Positions 36,612-46,683 are shown, counted from the stretch's first letter. The stretch: DNA of 64,000 bases from an uncultured Roseibium sp. (GCF_963669205.1 NZ_OY769915.1:3260001-3324000), one strand, 5' to 3'. Notes: generated by a model from the sequence alone, not told the origin. A program made the numbers and translations.

Positions 36612-37666
36612 GCCGCGCCCGGAGCCCAACCGGTCGCCATCAGGACGGCGGCAACCACAACGACCATCGCCAGCGACAGCGGCAGGAACACTTTCCAGCC
36701 CAGGCGCATCAGCTGGTCATAGCGGTAGCGCGGCACCATTGCCTTGACCATCGCGAACATGAAGAACCCGAGAAGGCACTTCAAAATGAACCAGACGACA
36801 CCCGGAACCCAGGTGAACGGTGCGAAATCAAACGGCGGAAGCCATCCGCCCATGAAGAAGATGGTCATCAGGGCGCACATCAGGCAGATGGCGACATATT
36901 CCCCGAGCATAAACATCATGTACGGCGTGGAGCCATATTCCACCATGAAGCCGGCAACAAGTTCCGATTCCGCTTCCGCAAGGTCGAAAGGAGGCCGGTT
37001 CGTCTCGGCAAGGGCAGACACGAAGAACACCACGAACATCGGGAAGAGCGGCAGCCAGTACCAGTTCAGGAAGGACAGCCACGGAACCCCGAGCATGGTC
37101 GCCAGACCCGTCTGCTGCGCCTCGACGATACCGGTCAGGTTCAATGTGCCGGCGCACAGCAGAACCGTGACGATCACGAAACCGATGGAGACTTCATAGG
37201 AAACCATCTGCGCCGCAGACCTGAGCGCTGACAGGAACGGGTATTTCGAGTTGGACGCCCAGCCACCGATGATCACACCGTAGACTTCAAGCGAGGAGAC
37301 CGCGAAAACGAAGAGCACACCGACATTGATGTTGGCAATGACCCATCCGTCGGCAACGGGAATGACCGCCCAGGCCGACAGCGCCAGCAGAACCGAGATC
37401 AACGGCGCCAGCAGGAACAGGATCTTGTTGGAGCCGTCCGGGATCACCGGTTCCTTCAGAACGAATTTCAGGAGATCGGCAAAACTTTGCAGCAAGCCCC
37501 AGGGACCGACCACGTTCGGACCGCGGCGGATCTGAACGGCTGCCCAGATTTTGCGATCCGCGTACAGAATGTAGGCGACGATCACAAGAAGCACGACCAT
37601 CAGCAAGATGCTTTGGAAGGCGATCCAAAGGAACGGCCATCCATAGGTCGTCATGAAATCAGCCAT
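36608..37666 (-). CDS. nuoH: NADH-quinone oxidoreductase subunit H
   Basis: Membrane subunit that forms the quinone chamber and E-channel. 352 residues, 8-9 helices. ADRKIWAAVQIRRGPNVVGPWG and AETNRPPFDLAEAESELVAGF hold the conserved charged loops at the quinone entrance (markers). ATG 37666 lies 15 bases after nuoG. Its stop overlaps the small ORF at 36375-36611. Confidence 0.98.
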   Translation of the reverse strand: MADFMTTYGWPFLWIAFQSILLMVVLLVIVAYILYADRKIWAAVQIRRGPNVVGPWGLLQSFADLLKFVLKEPVIPDGSNKILFLLAPLISVLLALSAWAVIPVADGWVIANINVGVLFVFAVSSLEVYGVIIGGWASNSKYPFLSALRSAAQMVSYEVSIGFVIVTVLLCAGTLNLTGIVEAQQTGLATMLGVPWLSFLNWYWLPLFPMFVVFFVSALAETNRPPFDLAEAESELVAGFMVEYGSTPYMMFMLGEYVAICLMCALMTIFFMGGWLPPFDFAPFTWVPGVVWFILKCLLGFFMFAMVKAMVPRYRYDQLMRLGWKVFLPLSLAMVVVVAAVLMATGWAPGAA

Positions 37667-37681
37667 ATCGGTCCCCTGCCC

Positions 37682-39745
37682 CTATTCAGCTGCTTCTGCG
37701 GCCCGCGATCGCGCGAGCGCCGAACACTCGGCCATCGTTTTCGACGCGCGAGCAATCGGGTTGGTCAAGTAAAAGTCACGGATCACATTGGCGAAACCGG
37801 CGCTGTCCATGGTTGCGGACGCATCCGCCAGTTTGTCCAGATCCGCGGCGTCGCCTGCCTCAATCGCATCGATCCCCGTCATGAGGGGGTGCGCCTCGAA
37901 CAGTTTTGCGCGCAATTCGGCAAGTGAATCGAAATCGAGCGTTTGGCCGAGAGTCGCCGAAAGCGCCCGCAGGATGGCCCAGTCTTCGCGCGCATCGCCC
38001 GGAGGAAACGCAGCGCGGTCGGCCATCTGAACCCGGCCTTCCGTGTTCACGTAGATGGCCGACTTTTCGGTATAGGCCGCACCCGGCAGGATCACGTCCG
38101 CGCGATGCGCACCGCGATCACCATGCGTGCCCTGGTAGACGACGAAAGCACCTTCGGGAACCTCGACCTCGTCAACGCCGAGAAGGAACAGGACGTCAAG
38201 CGCGCCGGTTTCCAGCATTGCTCCGGTGTCCTTGCCGCCTTCACCCGGCACGAAACCTATATCCAGCGCGCCGACCTGGGACGCTTCGGTGTGCAGGATG
38301 TTGAACCCGTTCCAGCCGTCCTTGATAACCCCGAGGGACTTGGCGGCAGCCAGGATGTTTGCAAGGACTGCTGCGCCGTCCGGACGGTTCAAGGCGCCCT
38401 GCCCGACGATGAACATGGGCCGCTCGGCCTTTGCCGGTGCATGGTCGACAAACTGCTTCAGACTGTCCGGTCCGGCTCCGAGATAGGTAACCGGATAGGT
38501 CAGGTCCGCATTCTCGCCGATAAGGCCGATATGGAGATCGCCATGTGTCCACCGCTTGCGGATCCGGGCATTCAATACCGGGGCTTCCTGACGGGGATTG
38601 GTACCGATCAGCATGATCGCATCGGCCTCTTCGATACCCTGGATCGACGAGTTGAAGATATAGCTCGCCCGGCCGTTTTTCGGATGAAGTGGTGATCCGG
38701 GGAAGCGGCTGTCGATGTTCTCGACACCGAGTTTGCCCATCAGGCTCTTCAGCGCGAACATGTCCTCGACACCGGCCAGTTGCCCCGCGAGCGCACCGAT
38801 CTTGTCCGCTGTGGTTCCCTTGACCTTTTCCGAAATGATCTGGAAGGCCTCGGACCAGGAAACGGCCTGCAGCTTGCCGTCCTTGCGGGCATAGGGGCGA
38901 TCAAGGCGCTGGGTCTTGAGACCGTCCCAAATGTAACGCGACTTGTCGGAGATCCACTCCTCGTTGACGTCCTCGTTGAGCCGCGGCATCACCCGCATGA
39001 CTTCCTTGCCGCGGGAATCGACACGGATCGCGGAGCCGGCCGCATCCATGACGTCGACACTTTCGGTCTTGGTCAGTTCCCAGGGACGCGCGTGAAACTC
39101 ATAAGGCTTGTGGGTCAGCGCACCGACCGGGCAAAGATCGGCAACATTGCCCTGCATTTCGGAGGAAAGCGCCGCCTCCAGATAGGTCGTGATCTCGGCG
39201 TTCTCGCCGCGACCGACAAGACCCATGTCGGTGACGCCGCACACTTCGGTGGTAAACCGGACGCAGCGGGTGCAGTGGATGCAGCGCGTCATGATCGTCT
39301 TGATCAGCGGGCCGATTTCCTTGTTCTCGACCGCACGCTTGTTCTCGTGAAAGCGGGACCCGTCGACGCCGTAGGCCATGGCCTGATCCTGCAGATCGCA
39401 CTCGCCGCCCTGGTCGCAGATAGGGCAATCCAGTGGATGGTTGATGAGCAGAAACTCCATCACGCCCTCGCGTGCCTGCTTGACCATCTCGGACTTGGTT
39501 TCGACAACGGGGGGTTCACCGTTCGGGCCCGGGCGGAGATCCTTGACGCCCATGGCGCAGGATGCCGTCGGTTTCGGCGGGCCGCCCTTGACCTCGACGA
39601 GGCACATGCGGCAGTTGCCGGCAATCGACAGCCTGTCGTGATAGCAGAAACGCGGAACTTCGGCGCCCGCCTCTTCACAGGCCTGCAGCAGCGTGTAGTC
39701 CGCCGGAACTTCCACTTCCTTGCCATCAATGATGAGCTTCGTCAT
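37682..39745 (-). CDS. nuoG: NADH-quinone oxidoreductase subunit G
   Basis: Largest peripheral subunit: an N-terminal 2Fe-2S ferredoxin domain (C...CYHDRLSIAGNCRMC, about 20-70), a His-Cys 4Fe-4S segment (CPICDQGGECDLQ), two further cluster motifs (CIHCTRCVRF) and a molybdopterin-oxidoreductase-like fold without cofactor. 687 residues, shorter than the E. coli protein (about 908), as usual in alphaproteobacteria. Follows nuoF by 26 bases. Confidence 0.97.
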   Translation of the reverse strand: MTKLIIDGKEVEVPADYTLLQACEEAGAEVPRFCYHDRLSIAGNCRMCLVEVKGGPPKPTASCAMGVKDLRPGPNGEPPVVETKSEMVKQAREGVMEFLLINHPLDCPICDQGGECDLQDQAMAYGVDGSRFHENKRAVENKEIGPLIKTIMTRCIHCTRCVRFTTEVCGVTDMGLVGRGENAEITTYLEAALSSEMQGNVADLCPVGALTHKPYEFHARPWELTKTESVDVMDAAGSAIRVDSRGKEVMRVMPRLNEDVNEEWISDKSRYIWDGLKTQRLDRPYARKDGKLQAVSWSEAFQIISEKVKGTTADKIGALAGQLAGVEDMFALKSLMGKLGVENIDSRFPGSPLHPKNGRASYIFNSSIQGIEEADAIMLIGTNPRQEAPVLNARIRKRWTHGDLHIGLIGENADLTYPVTYLGAGPDSLKQFVDHAPAKAERPMFIVGQGALNRPDGAAVLANILAAAKSLGVIKDGWNGFNILHTEASQVGALDIGFVPGEGGKDTGAMLETGALDVLFLLGVDEVEVPEGAFVVYQGTHGDRGAHRADVILPGAAYTEKSAIYVNTEGRVQMADRAAFPPGDAREDWAILRALSATLGQTLDFDSLAELRAKLFEAHPLMTGIDAIEAGDAADLDKLADASATMDSAGFANVIRDFYLTNPIARASKTMAECSALARSRAAEAAE

Positions 39746-39771
39746 CCGTTGCTCTCCAAATCCCGTTCCGC

Positions 39772-41073
39772 TTACTCAGCCGCCACCATGGTCGAAGAAG
39801 ACTTCGACTTGGCGACATAGTCATCGATGCGCTGCTCGATGACCGGCCGGAAATTCTTGATCAAACCCTGGATCGGCCACGCAGCCGCGTCGCCAAGCGC
39901 GCAAATTGTATGGCCTTCGACCTGCTTGGTCACCTTGAAGAGCATGTCGATCTCTTCGTAGGAAGATTCGCCCTTCACCATGCGTTCCATGACACGCCAC
40001 ATCCAGCCCGTGCCCTCGCGGCACGGCGTGCATTGGCCGCAGCTTTCGTGCTTGTAGAAATAGGACAGCCGCGCGATCGCCTTGATGATGTCCGTGGACT
40101 TGTCCATCACGATCACCGCCGCGGTTCCAAGACCGGACCCCATGCCGCGGAGCGTGTCGAAATCCATCGGCGCATCCTTGATTTCGTCAGCCGTACAGCA
40201 CGGCACGGACGATCCGCCCGGGATCACCGCAAGGAGATTGTCCCAGCCGCCCCGAATACCGCCGCAATGCTTGTCGATCATCTCGGAGAACGGAACGCCC
40301 AGTTCCTCTTCGAAGGTGGCCGGCTGATTGACGTGTCCGGACACGCAGAAAAGCTTGGTCCCCGTGTTGTTCGGACGGCCAAGCGCGGAAAACCACGCAG
40401 CTCCCCGCCGCAGGATCGTCGGCGCGACCGCAATTGATTCCACGTTGTTCACGGTGGTCGGGCAGCCATAGAGACCGACATTGGCCGGAAAAGGCGGTTT
40501 CAGACGCGGCTGGCCCTTCTTGCCTTCGAGGCTTTCCAGAAGCGCGGTTTCCTCGCCGCAAATATAGGCCCCTGCACCGTGGTGCACGTAGATGTCGAAA
40601 TCGTAGCCGTTCTTGTTGTTCTTGCCGATGAGACCGGCGTCGTAAGCCTGATCGATTGCCGACTGCAGGCGTTCGCGTTCCCGGATGAATTCGCCGCGCA
40701 CGTAAATGTAGGCAGCGACGGCATTCATCGCGAAACCTGCGACAAGGCACCCTTCCACCAGCGTGTGCGGATCATGGCGAAGGATTTCACGGTCCTTGCA
40801 CGTTCCCGGTTCCGACTCATCCGCATTCACCACGAGATATGCGGGCCGGCCGTCGGATTCCTTGGGCATGAACGACCATTTCAGGCCGGTCGGGAAACCC
40901 GCACCGCCACGGCCGCGCAGACCCGAGTCCTTCATCTCCTGGATGATCCAGTCGCGTCCCTTGTCGAGCAGCGCCTTGGTGTTGTCCCACTGGCCGCGCT
41001 GTTTTGCGCCTTCCAGACCCCAGTCGTGCAAACCGTAAATGTTGGTGAAGATCCGATCCTGATCCTTCAGCAT
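39772..41073 (-). CDS. nuoF: NADH-quinone oxidoreductase subunit F
   Basis: Binds NADH and FMN and carries cluster N3. 433 residues: GRGGAGFPTGLKWSFMP (FMN/NADH glycine loop), NADESEPGTCKDREI and the 4Fe-4S motif SCGQCTPCREG. Follows nuoE by 9 bases. Confidence 0.98.
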   Translation of the reverse strand: MLKDQDRIFTNIYGLHDWGLEGAKQRGQWDNTKALLDKGRDWIIQEMKDSGLRGRGGAGFPTGLKWSFMPKESDGRPAYLVVNADESEPGTCKDREILRHDPHTLVEGCLVAGFAMNAVAAYIYVRGEFIRERERLQSAIDQAYDAGLIGKNNKNGYDFDIYVHHGAGAYICGEETALLESLEGKKGQPRLKPPFPANVGLYGCPTTVNNVESIAVAPTILRRGAAWFSALGRPNNTGTKLFCVSGHVNQPATFEEELGVPFSEMIDKHCGGIRGGWDNLLAVIPGGSSVPCCTADEIKDAPMDFDTLRGMGSGLGTAAVIVMDKSTDIIKAIARLSYFYKHESCGQCTPCREGTGWMWRVMERMVKGESSYEEIDMLFKVTKQVEGHTICALGDAAAWPIQGLIKNFRPVIEQRIDDYVAKSKSSSTMVAAE

Positions 41074-41082
41074 CCCTTCCCC

Positions 41083-42315
41083 CTAGTCTTCGCTCTTGGA
41101 GGAGGCCACGTCACCGGCTTCCACACGCTTGGAAAATTCTGTGTCTTCGCCGGAAGCCAGGATTTTGGCCTGCTCGATCCAGCCGTCACGTTCGATGCGG
41201 CCCTTGAACTTCAGCCGGCTGTCGACCCAGGCGACTTCGGCCGGTCCCCATTTGGCAACCTGATCGAAGTGATAGAAGCCCAATTCGTGAAGTGTTGCTT
41301 CAAGTTTTGGCCCTACGCCCTTCAATTTCTTGAGATCGTCCGGCTTTCCATTGCGTGCTTCAGCGAGCGTTTCCGGCGCTTTCTCTTCAACGGATCCGGT
41401 CTCGGCTTCAGGCGCAGGAGCCTTTGCCTTTTTGGTGGCGGGCTTGCTGCCCGCAGCCTTCGGCGCTTCGGGCTCTTTCTTTTCAGCGGCCTTCGGCTTC
41501 GGCTCGGCCTTCTTGGCGGGCTCAGGCTCTGCCTTAGTTTCGGACCGTGCTGCAAAGGCGGCCCTCACCTTTTCAACCGCATCCTCGGCAGGTGTCGGAA
41601 CGCCGTCATAGTCGTTCCCGCCTGAATTGATCGCGGCACCCGCGAACGCGTGTGACGCCGTCTCCGCGCCGTCGACAACATGCGCGATCGGCAGTGTGCC
41701 TTCGGTGGTGTCCTCAAGCTCGGTCAGGCTTGTCAGACCGCCCTCGGCCATCGCGAAGCGTCTGCCGTTCTGCGGCCCGGGTGTTACCTGATTTCCGGCG
41801 GCGATGTCATCGATAAGTTTCTCAAAGCTGTCAGGTGTCAGGTCTTCATAGGTATCCTTGAAGATCTGCACCATCGGCGCGTTCACGCACGCACCCAGGC
41901 ACTCCACCTCTTCCCAGGAAAACAGGCCGTCTTCCGAGATCTCGTGCATGTGCTTTGCAATGCGGGACTTGCAGATCTTGATCAGATCCTCCGAACCGCG
42001 CAACTGGCAGGGTGTGGTGCCGCAGACCTGGATATGCGCCTTTTTCCCGACAGGCTGCAGCTGGAACATCGTATAGAAGGTCGCAACTTCCAGAACGCGT
42101 ATATTCGGCATGTCGAGCAGGTCGGCGACGTAACGGATCGCCGGTTCGCTCACCCATCCGTCGTTTTGTTCCTGGGCGCGCCACAAAAGCGGAATGACCG
42201 CCGACGCCTGACGACCGGCCGGATATCGGTCGATCAGCTTCTTTGCCCACGAAAGGTTCTTTTCCGTGAACTCGAAGCTGTCTGGTTGTTCCGCGGCAAG
42301 TCGGCGAACTGCCAT
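41083..42315 (-). CDS. nuoE: NADH-quinone oxidoreductase subunit E with C-terminal helix-hairpin-helix extension
   Basis: Thioredoxin-fold subunit with the 2Fe-2S cluster N1a. Cys98, Cys103, Cys139 and Cys143 (CGTTPCQLRG, CLGACVNAP) are the ligands. The NuoE domain covers residues 1 to about 195 and is full length on its own (E. coli 166). The protein continues to 410: a Lys/Ala/Pro/Glu-rich linker (about 245-325) and a compact domain (about 330-400) with LKKLKGVGPKLEATLHELG and FKGRIERDGWIEQAK. This tail resembles the helix-hairpin-helix extension at the end of ribosomal protein L21 in Rhizobiales. Confidence 0.95.
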   Translation of the reverse strand: MAVRRLAAEQPDSFEFTEKNLSWAKKLIDRYPAGRQASAVIPLLWRAQEQNDGWVSEPAIRYVADLLDMPNIRVLEVATFYTMFQLQPVGKKAHIQVCGTTPCQLRGSEDLIKICKSRIAKHMHEISEDGLFSWEEVECLGACVNAPMVQIFKDTYEDLTPDSFEKLIDDIAAGNQVTPGPQNGRRFAMAEGGLTSLTELEDTTEGTLPIAHVVDGAETASHAFAGAAINSGGNDYDGVPTPAEDAVEKVRAAFAARSETKAEPEPAKKAEPKPKAAEKKEPEAPKAAGSKPATKKAKAPAPEAETGSVEEKAPETLAEARNGKPDDLKKLKGVGPKLEATLHELGFYHFDQVAKWGPAEVAWVDSRLKFKGRIERDGWIEQAKILASGEDTEFSKRVEAGDVASSKSED

Positions 42316-42396
42316 GGTGTCATCCCCGTTCTAAAAATCTTACCACAGCCGCTGAAACGGCCGCCGTTGTCGCAATCTGCCGGCAAAGCAGCCGCA

Positions 42397-43581
42397 TCAG
42401 CGGTCCACCTCGCCAAAAACGATGTCCATGGAACCCAGAACAGCCGAAACGTCAGCCAGCATGTGGCCGCGGCACAGGAAATCCATGGCCTGAAGGTGCG
42501 CATATCCCGGCGCCTTGATCTTGCACCGGTAAGGCTTGTTGGTGCCGTCGGAAACGAGATAGACGCCGAACTCGCCCTTGGGCGCTTCCACGGCGGCATA
42601 AACCTCTCCGGCAGGCACGTGATAGCCTTCGGTATAAAGCTTGAAGTGATGAATGAGCGCTTCCATGGAGCGTTTCATTTCGCCGCGCTTCGGCGGCACG
42701 ATCTTGCCGTCAACGGAGGAGACCGGGCCTGTCTCGACCGTCAGTTTTTCCAGGCACTGTTTCATGATCCGGATCGACTGACGCATTTCTTCCATGCGGA
42801 TCAGGTAGCGGTCATAGCAGTCGCCGTTCTTGCCGATCGGGATATCGAATTCCAGATCCGAGTAGCACTCGTAAGGCTGCGACTTGCGCAGGTCCCACGC
42901 GGCACCGGAGCCGCGCACCATGACGCCGGAAAAACCCCAGGCCCAGGCATCGTCAAGATCGACGACGCCGATATCGACATTGCGCTGCTTGAAGATCCGG
43001 TTGTCGGTCAGAAGCCCTTCGATATCATCGAGCGTCTGCAGAAACGGATCGCAGAAATCCCAGATATCGTCCAGAAGATCACGCGGCAGATCCTGGTGCA
43101 CGCCGCCCGGACGTACGTAAGCCGCGTGCATGCGCGCGCCACAGGCACGCTCATAGAACACCATGAGTTCTTCGCGCGGCTCGAAGCCCCAAAGTGGAGG
43201 CGTGAGCGCACCGACATCCATGGCCTGGGTCGTGACGTTCAGAAGATGCGACAGGACGCGCCCGATTTCGGAATAGAGAACGCGCACCAGCTGTCCGCGC
43301 TTCGGTACCTCGATATCCATGAGCCGCTCCACCGCCATCGCGAAGGCGTGCTCCTGGTTCATCGGCGCGACATAGTCCAGACGGTCGAAATAAGGCACCG
43401 CCTGCAGATAGGTCTTCTGCTCGATCAGCTTTTCCGTGCCACGGTGCAAAAGTCCGATATGCGGATCGACACGGGTCACCACTTCGCCGTCAAGCTCCAG
43501 AACAAGACGAAGAACGCCGTGTGCCGCCGGATGCTGCGGGCCGAAGTTGATATTGAAATTTCTGACCTGAGCCTCAGCCAT
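42397..43581 (-). CDS. nuoD: NADH-quinone oxidoreductase subunit D
   Basis: 49-kDa subunit, derived from the NiFe hydrogenase large subunit, forming the quinone site. 394 residues. FGPQHPAAHGVLRLVLELDG at the N-terminus holds the quinone-head His; LLHRGTEKLIEQKTY and MADVSAVLGSMDIVFGEVDR-type end (markers) are standard. Separate from nuoC (no CD fusion). 80 bases to nuoE. Confidence 0.98.
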   Translation of the reverse strand: MAEAQVRNFNINFGPQHPAAHGVLRLVLELDGEVVTRVDPHIGLLHRGTEKLIEQKTYLQAVPYFDRLDYVAPMNQEHAFAMAVERLMDIEVPKRGQLVRVLYSEIGRVLSHLLNVTTQAMDVGALTPPLWGFEPREELMVFYERACGARMHAAYVRPGGVHQDLPRDLLDDIWDFCDPFLQTLDDIEGLLTDNRIFKQRNVDIGVVDLDDAWAWGFSGVMVRGSGAAWDLRKSQPYECYSDLEFDIPIGKNGDCYDRYLIRMEEMRQSIRIMKQCLEKLTVETGPVSSVDGKIVPPKRGEMKRSMEALIHHFKLYTEGYHVPAGEVYAAVEAPKGEFGVYLVSDGTNKPYRCKIKAPGYAHLQAMDFLCRGHMLADVSAVLGSMDIVFGEVDR

Positions 43582-43592
43582 CTGGACCAGCC

Positions 43593-44198
43593 TTAGTTCG
43601 TCGTTGCTTTTTCATCACCGGGAAGCACGTAGTCGGTGCCCTCCCAGGGAGAAAGAAAGTCGAATGTGCGCATTTCCTGGTTGAGGCGGACCGGCTCGTA
43701 GACGACGCGCTTCTTCTCGTCGTCATACCGGACTTCGACAAAACCGGTGACCGGAAAGTCCTTGCGCAGCGGATGACCGTCAAACCCGTAGTCGGTCAGG
43801 ATCCGGCGAAGGTCGGGATGCCCCGTGAACAGAATGCCGTACATGTCGTAGGCTTCGCGCTCGAACCACTCGGCGCCGGGAAAAAGCGGCGTGAGCGATG
43901 CCACCTGCGAGTTTTCATCTGTCTCGAGCTTGACGCGGATGCGCTGGTTCTGAACAGGCGACAGAAAGTGATAAACGACATCGAACCGTTTTTCGCGCGC
44001 AGGATAGTCAACACCGCAAATGTCCGTCAGGTTCACGAACTTGCACGAACTGTTGTCACGCAGGAACCGTACGACGTCGAGTATATCCGTGGCGTTCACG
44101 GTCAGCGTGAGCTCACCATATTGAAGCTGCCAGGACACCAGCGACTCGCCAAGGCCGAGTTCGATATGCTCAGCGAGTTCCGTTAGCGTCTCGTCCAT
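43593..44198 (-). CDS. nuoC: NADH-quinone oxidoreductase subunit C
   Basis: 30-kDa peripheral subunit that links the D subunit to the hydrophilic arm. 201 residues with FEREAYDMYGILFTGHPDLRR, the family signature. ATG 44198 has GAGG about 9 bases upstream. ATG 44213 is in frame and adds 5 residues, but has a weaker site. 11 bases before nuoD. Confidence 0.96.
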   Translation of the reverse strand: MDETLTELAEHIELGLGESLVSWQLQYGELTLTVNATDILDVVRFLRDNSSCKFVNLTDICGVDYPAREKRFDVVYHFLSPVQNQRIRVKLETDENSQVASLTPLFPGAEWFEREAYDMYGILFTGHPDLRRILTDYGFDGHPLRKDFPVTGFVEVRYDDEKKRVVYEPVRLNQEMRTFDFLSPWEGTDYVLPGDEKATTN

Positions 44199-44285
44199 CG
44201 TGTTCAACCTCATTCATCAGGTGTCTCTGCAAAAGCGTTCAACACCCGCCCACCACAAATCAGCCGCGGATGGCGGCCGAATTCA

Positions 44286-44864
44286 CTAGCGTTCGATCGT
44301 TCCGGTTCGCCGGATTTTTTTCTGCAGCAGCAGGACGCCGTAAAGAAGCGCCTCGGCAGTCGGAGGACATCCGGGGACATAGATATCGACCGGTACCACG
44401 CGGTCGCAGCCGCGAACCACGGAGTAGGAATAGTGGTAGTAGCCACCGCCATTCGCGCATGAGCCCATTGAAATCACGTAGCGCGGTTCAGGCATCTGAT
44501 CGTAGACCTTGCGCAGGGCGGGCGCCATCTTGTTCGTCAGTGTTCCGGCGACGATCATCACATCGGACTGTCGCGGAGATGCGCGCGGCGCGAAACCGAA
44601 CCGCTCCGCGTCGTAACGCGGCATCGACATCTGCATCATCTCGACAGCGCAACAGGCCAGACCGAATGTCATCCACATCAGGGACCCGGTGCGTGCCCAT
44701 TGAATGAGATTGTCCGTGGACGTGACGAGAAACCCCTTGTCCGCAAGTTCGTTGTTCACTTCCAGGAAGAAGGCATCGTCTTCGCCGACCGGTTTGCCGG
44801 TATTGGGATCGATGATGCCCTTAGACTGCGGAGCGACAAGCGGCTCGGTCGTGGTCAGTCCCAT
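44286..44864 (-). CDS. nuoB: NADH-quinone oxidoreductase subunit B
   Basis: Carries the terminal 4Fe-4S cluster N2 that reduces quinone. 192 residues with the tandem Cys pair GLACCAVEMM and the two further ligands in SMGSCANGGGYY and YVPGCPP. ATG 44864, with AGGGAG upstream, is chosen over ATG 44885. It overlaps the nuoA stop by 10 bases. Confidence 0.97.
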   Translation of the reverse strand: MGLTTTEPLVAPQSKGIIDPNTGKPVGEDDAFFLEVNNELADKGFLVTSTDNLIQWARTGSLMWMTFGLACCAVEMMQMSMPRYDAERFGFAPRASPRQSDVMIVAGTLTNKMAPALRKVYDQMPEPRYVISMGSCANGGGYYHYSYSVVRGCDRVVPVDIYVPGCPPTAEALLYGVLLLQKKIRRTGTIER

Positions 44865-45220
44865 TCCAACGCTCCCTTTTTCCATTCGTAAATGAATCCG
44901 ACGGTGAGAACCCCGAGAAACACCATCATTGACCAGAAACCGTACCAGCCGAGCTCACCGAACACGGTTGACCACGGAAACAGGAACGCCACCTCGAGAT
45001 CGAAGATGATGAACAGGATCGCGACAAGATAGAAGCGCACGTCGAACTTCATGCGCGCGTCGTCAAATGCGTTGAAACCGCACTCATATGCGGAGAGTTT
45101 TTCAGGATCCGGATTCTTGTACGCCAGAAGGAAGGGAGAGATCAGCAGGGCGAGCCCGATTACGAGCGCAATGCCGATGAACACGACGATCGGGACATAT
45201 TCCCGCAAGAGTTCTTCCAT
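44855..45220 (-). CDS. nuoA: NADH-quinone oxidoreductase subunit A
   Basis: Three-helix membrane subunit at the junction of the two arms. 121 residues with AYECGFNAFDDARMKFDVRFY (Cys-containing loop near the quinone site; marker) and IIFDLEVAFLFPW. First gene of the nuoA-N operon, so the promoter lies in the 480 bases upstream. Confidence 0.98.
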   Translation of the reverse strand: MEELLREYVPIVVFIGIALVIGLALLISPFLLAYKNPDPEKLSAYECGFNAFDDARMKFDVRFYLVAILFIIFDLEVAFLFPWSTVFGELGWYGFWSMMVFLGVLTVGFIYEWKKGALEWD

Positions 45221-45699
45221 ATCTTTCGCGTCCTTGCATCTGGAGTGGATCGGGACTTGATCCGGAGCCAGGGCCCATCCGTTGCCTGAAATGCCGTCAG
45301 ATCGGAACGGGCCCGCCAGTCGATAAAACCAACATGCGAGCGCACGCTTATCTTACGACTTGTTGCAGCGCAAGACCCCCGTGTGGTCAAAGTCTTGCCA
45401 TACTCGAACCAAATTCCCGACGACCCCTGTCCTCACCTGTAGTTTAGCCAATTTGTCCCTGCGGTAAAACTTTGCTCGGAAGGAACGCAATTATGCCGCA
45501 CCCGCTTTGATATCCCAGCCAAAACAAGAATCGGATTCAAGCCCAAAACGGCGCGCATTACCAGTCTGCCCGCTGTTTTCCGATCAAAACCGGGTCAGTT
45601 GAACAAGACGTGAGCGACCTGTACGCGGTAGCGCACCGCCATACGTCGTTCAAAGGCAAAATTCGGTGGGAATTTATGACACTGGAAGGGAACCGTGAG
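45221..45699. other. Upstream region of the nuo operon, 479 bp
   Basis: Contains the nuoA leader and promoter and the region after the first tRNA-Asp. I see no ORF with a ribosome site. A 6-bp inverted repeat CAAGAC / GTCTTG with 15 bases between arms (45371-45397) could be a regulator site, but this is weak. Confidence 0.45.
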
Positions 45700-45776
45700 T
45701 GGCGCGAGTGACGGGGCTCGAACCCGCGACCTCCGGCGTGACAGGCCGGCACTCTAACCAACTGAGCTACACCCGC
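45700..45776 (-). tRNA. tRNA-Asp (GTC)
   Basis: 77 nt with encoded CCA. Acceptor stem GCGGGTG / CACTCGC (one G-T pair), D arm TAGCTCAGTTGGTTAGAG, anticodon loop CTGTCAC with GTC, T loop TTCGAGC. Identical to the copy at 45832-45908. Confidence 0.97.
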
Positions 45777-45831
45777 ACATTCACGGTATCTCGCCACTGC
45801 TCCCAACCGATACCCAGTATCTTGAGGAGAG

Positions 45832-45908
45832 TGGCGCGAGTGACGGGGCTCGAACCCGCGACCTCCGGCGTGACAGGCCGGCACTCTAACCAACTGAGCT
45901 ACACCCGC
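45832..45908 (-). tRNA. tRNA-Asp (GTC), second copy
   Basis: 77 nt, same sequence as the copy 55 bases downstream on this strand, including the encoded CCA. The two are probably one transcript; only the spacer differs from tRNA. Confidence 0.97.
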
Positions 45909-46364
45909 TTCGTGCGGCAACTGCGTGTTGCCGTGAAGTGGCGCTGATGTACGGCGGCTGAGGGGCGAAGTCAAGCGCCCACTTGCACGAAACATGTCGT
46001 TTTTGCGAAAGCCGACCAAAACCTTGACCGGCACGCGACACAGCGCTTGGATGGAGTGTGGATAACCCGTTGATCCATTTGGGGCGAACACAAATTTTCG
46101 CGCTCGATGTGAATCTTCGAACCCCTTGAGAAAAAACAATTTCCTGCTCCTGCGCGCTGCCGCGCACCACCGGGATTTTTCGTGCAGCGCAAAGGCGGTT
46201 TCTGCGCGCATTAGACACGGCAGGTCAAGGCCCGCTCCGGACCGGAGGTAATCATCGCAAATGCGTGGCGAGAACGGACCTTGCGCGAAACAGACGCAAT
46301 TGATCCGGCACCATGTTCGTGTGCCGCAATCAGTACCGCCCAAGCGAATTAAACAAGGAGGGAA
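45909..46364. other. Intergenic region between tRNA-Asp and tRNA-Val, 456 bp
   Basis: Promoter of the tRNA-Asp pair and the tail of tRNA-Val (both minus). ORFs here only arise by reading through tRNA genes and lack ribosome sites. No repeat or terminator with a T run was found. Confidence 0.45.
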
Positions 46365-46440
<76 letters not shown>

Positions 46441-46683
46441 TCAACGAGGTGAGACGCCTTTTAGGTGGTCCCTCCTCTCTTGGCAAGTACAATTTCAAAG
46501 AATTTTTCGGTGGTTTTTCCGCCTGTGGATGACTTGCAAACATCGGGATGGCGATGCTTCATGGGCAAGTACTAACGCTGAAAGCCATTCAAAATCATGA
46601 GTCTGCATAAATCCGGAACCCGGATCGGCTGACTGCACAACGCGGACAGCTTCTGTTGGCAAACTGCGCAGCGAAGTCGCGTT

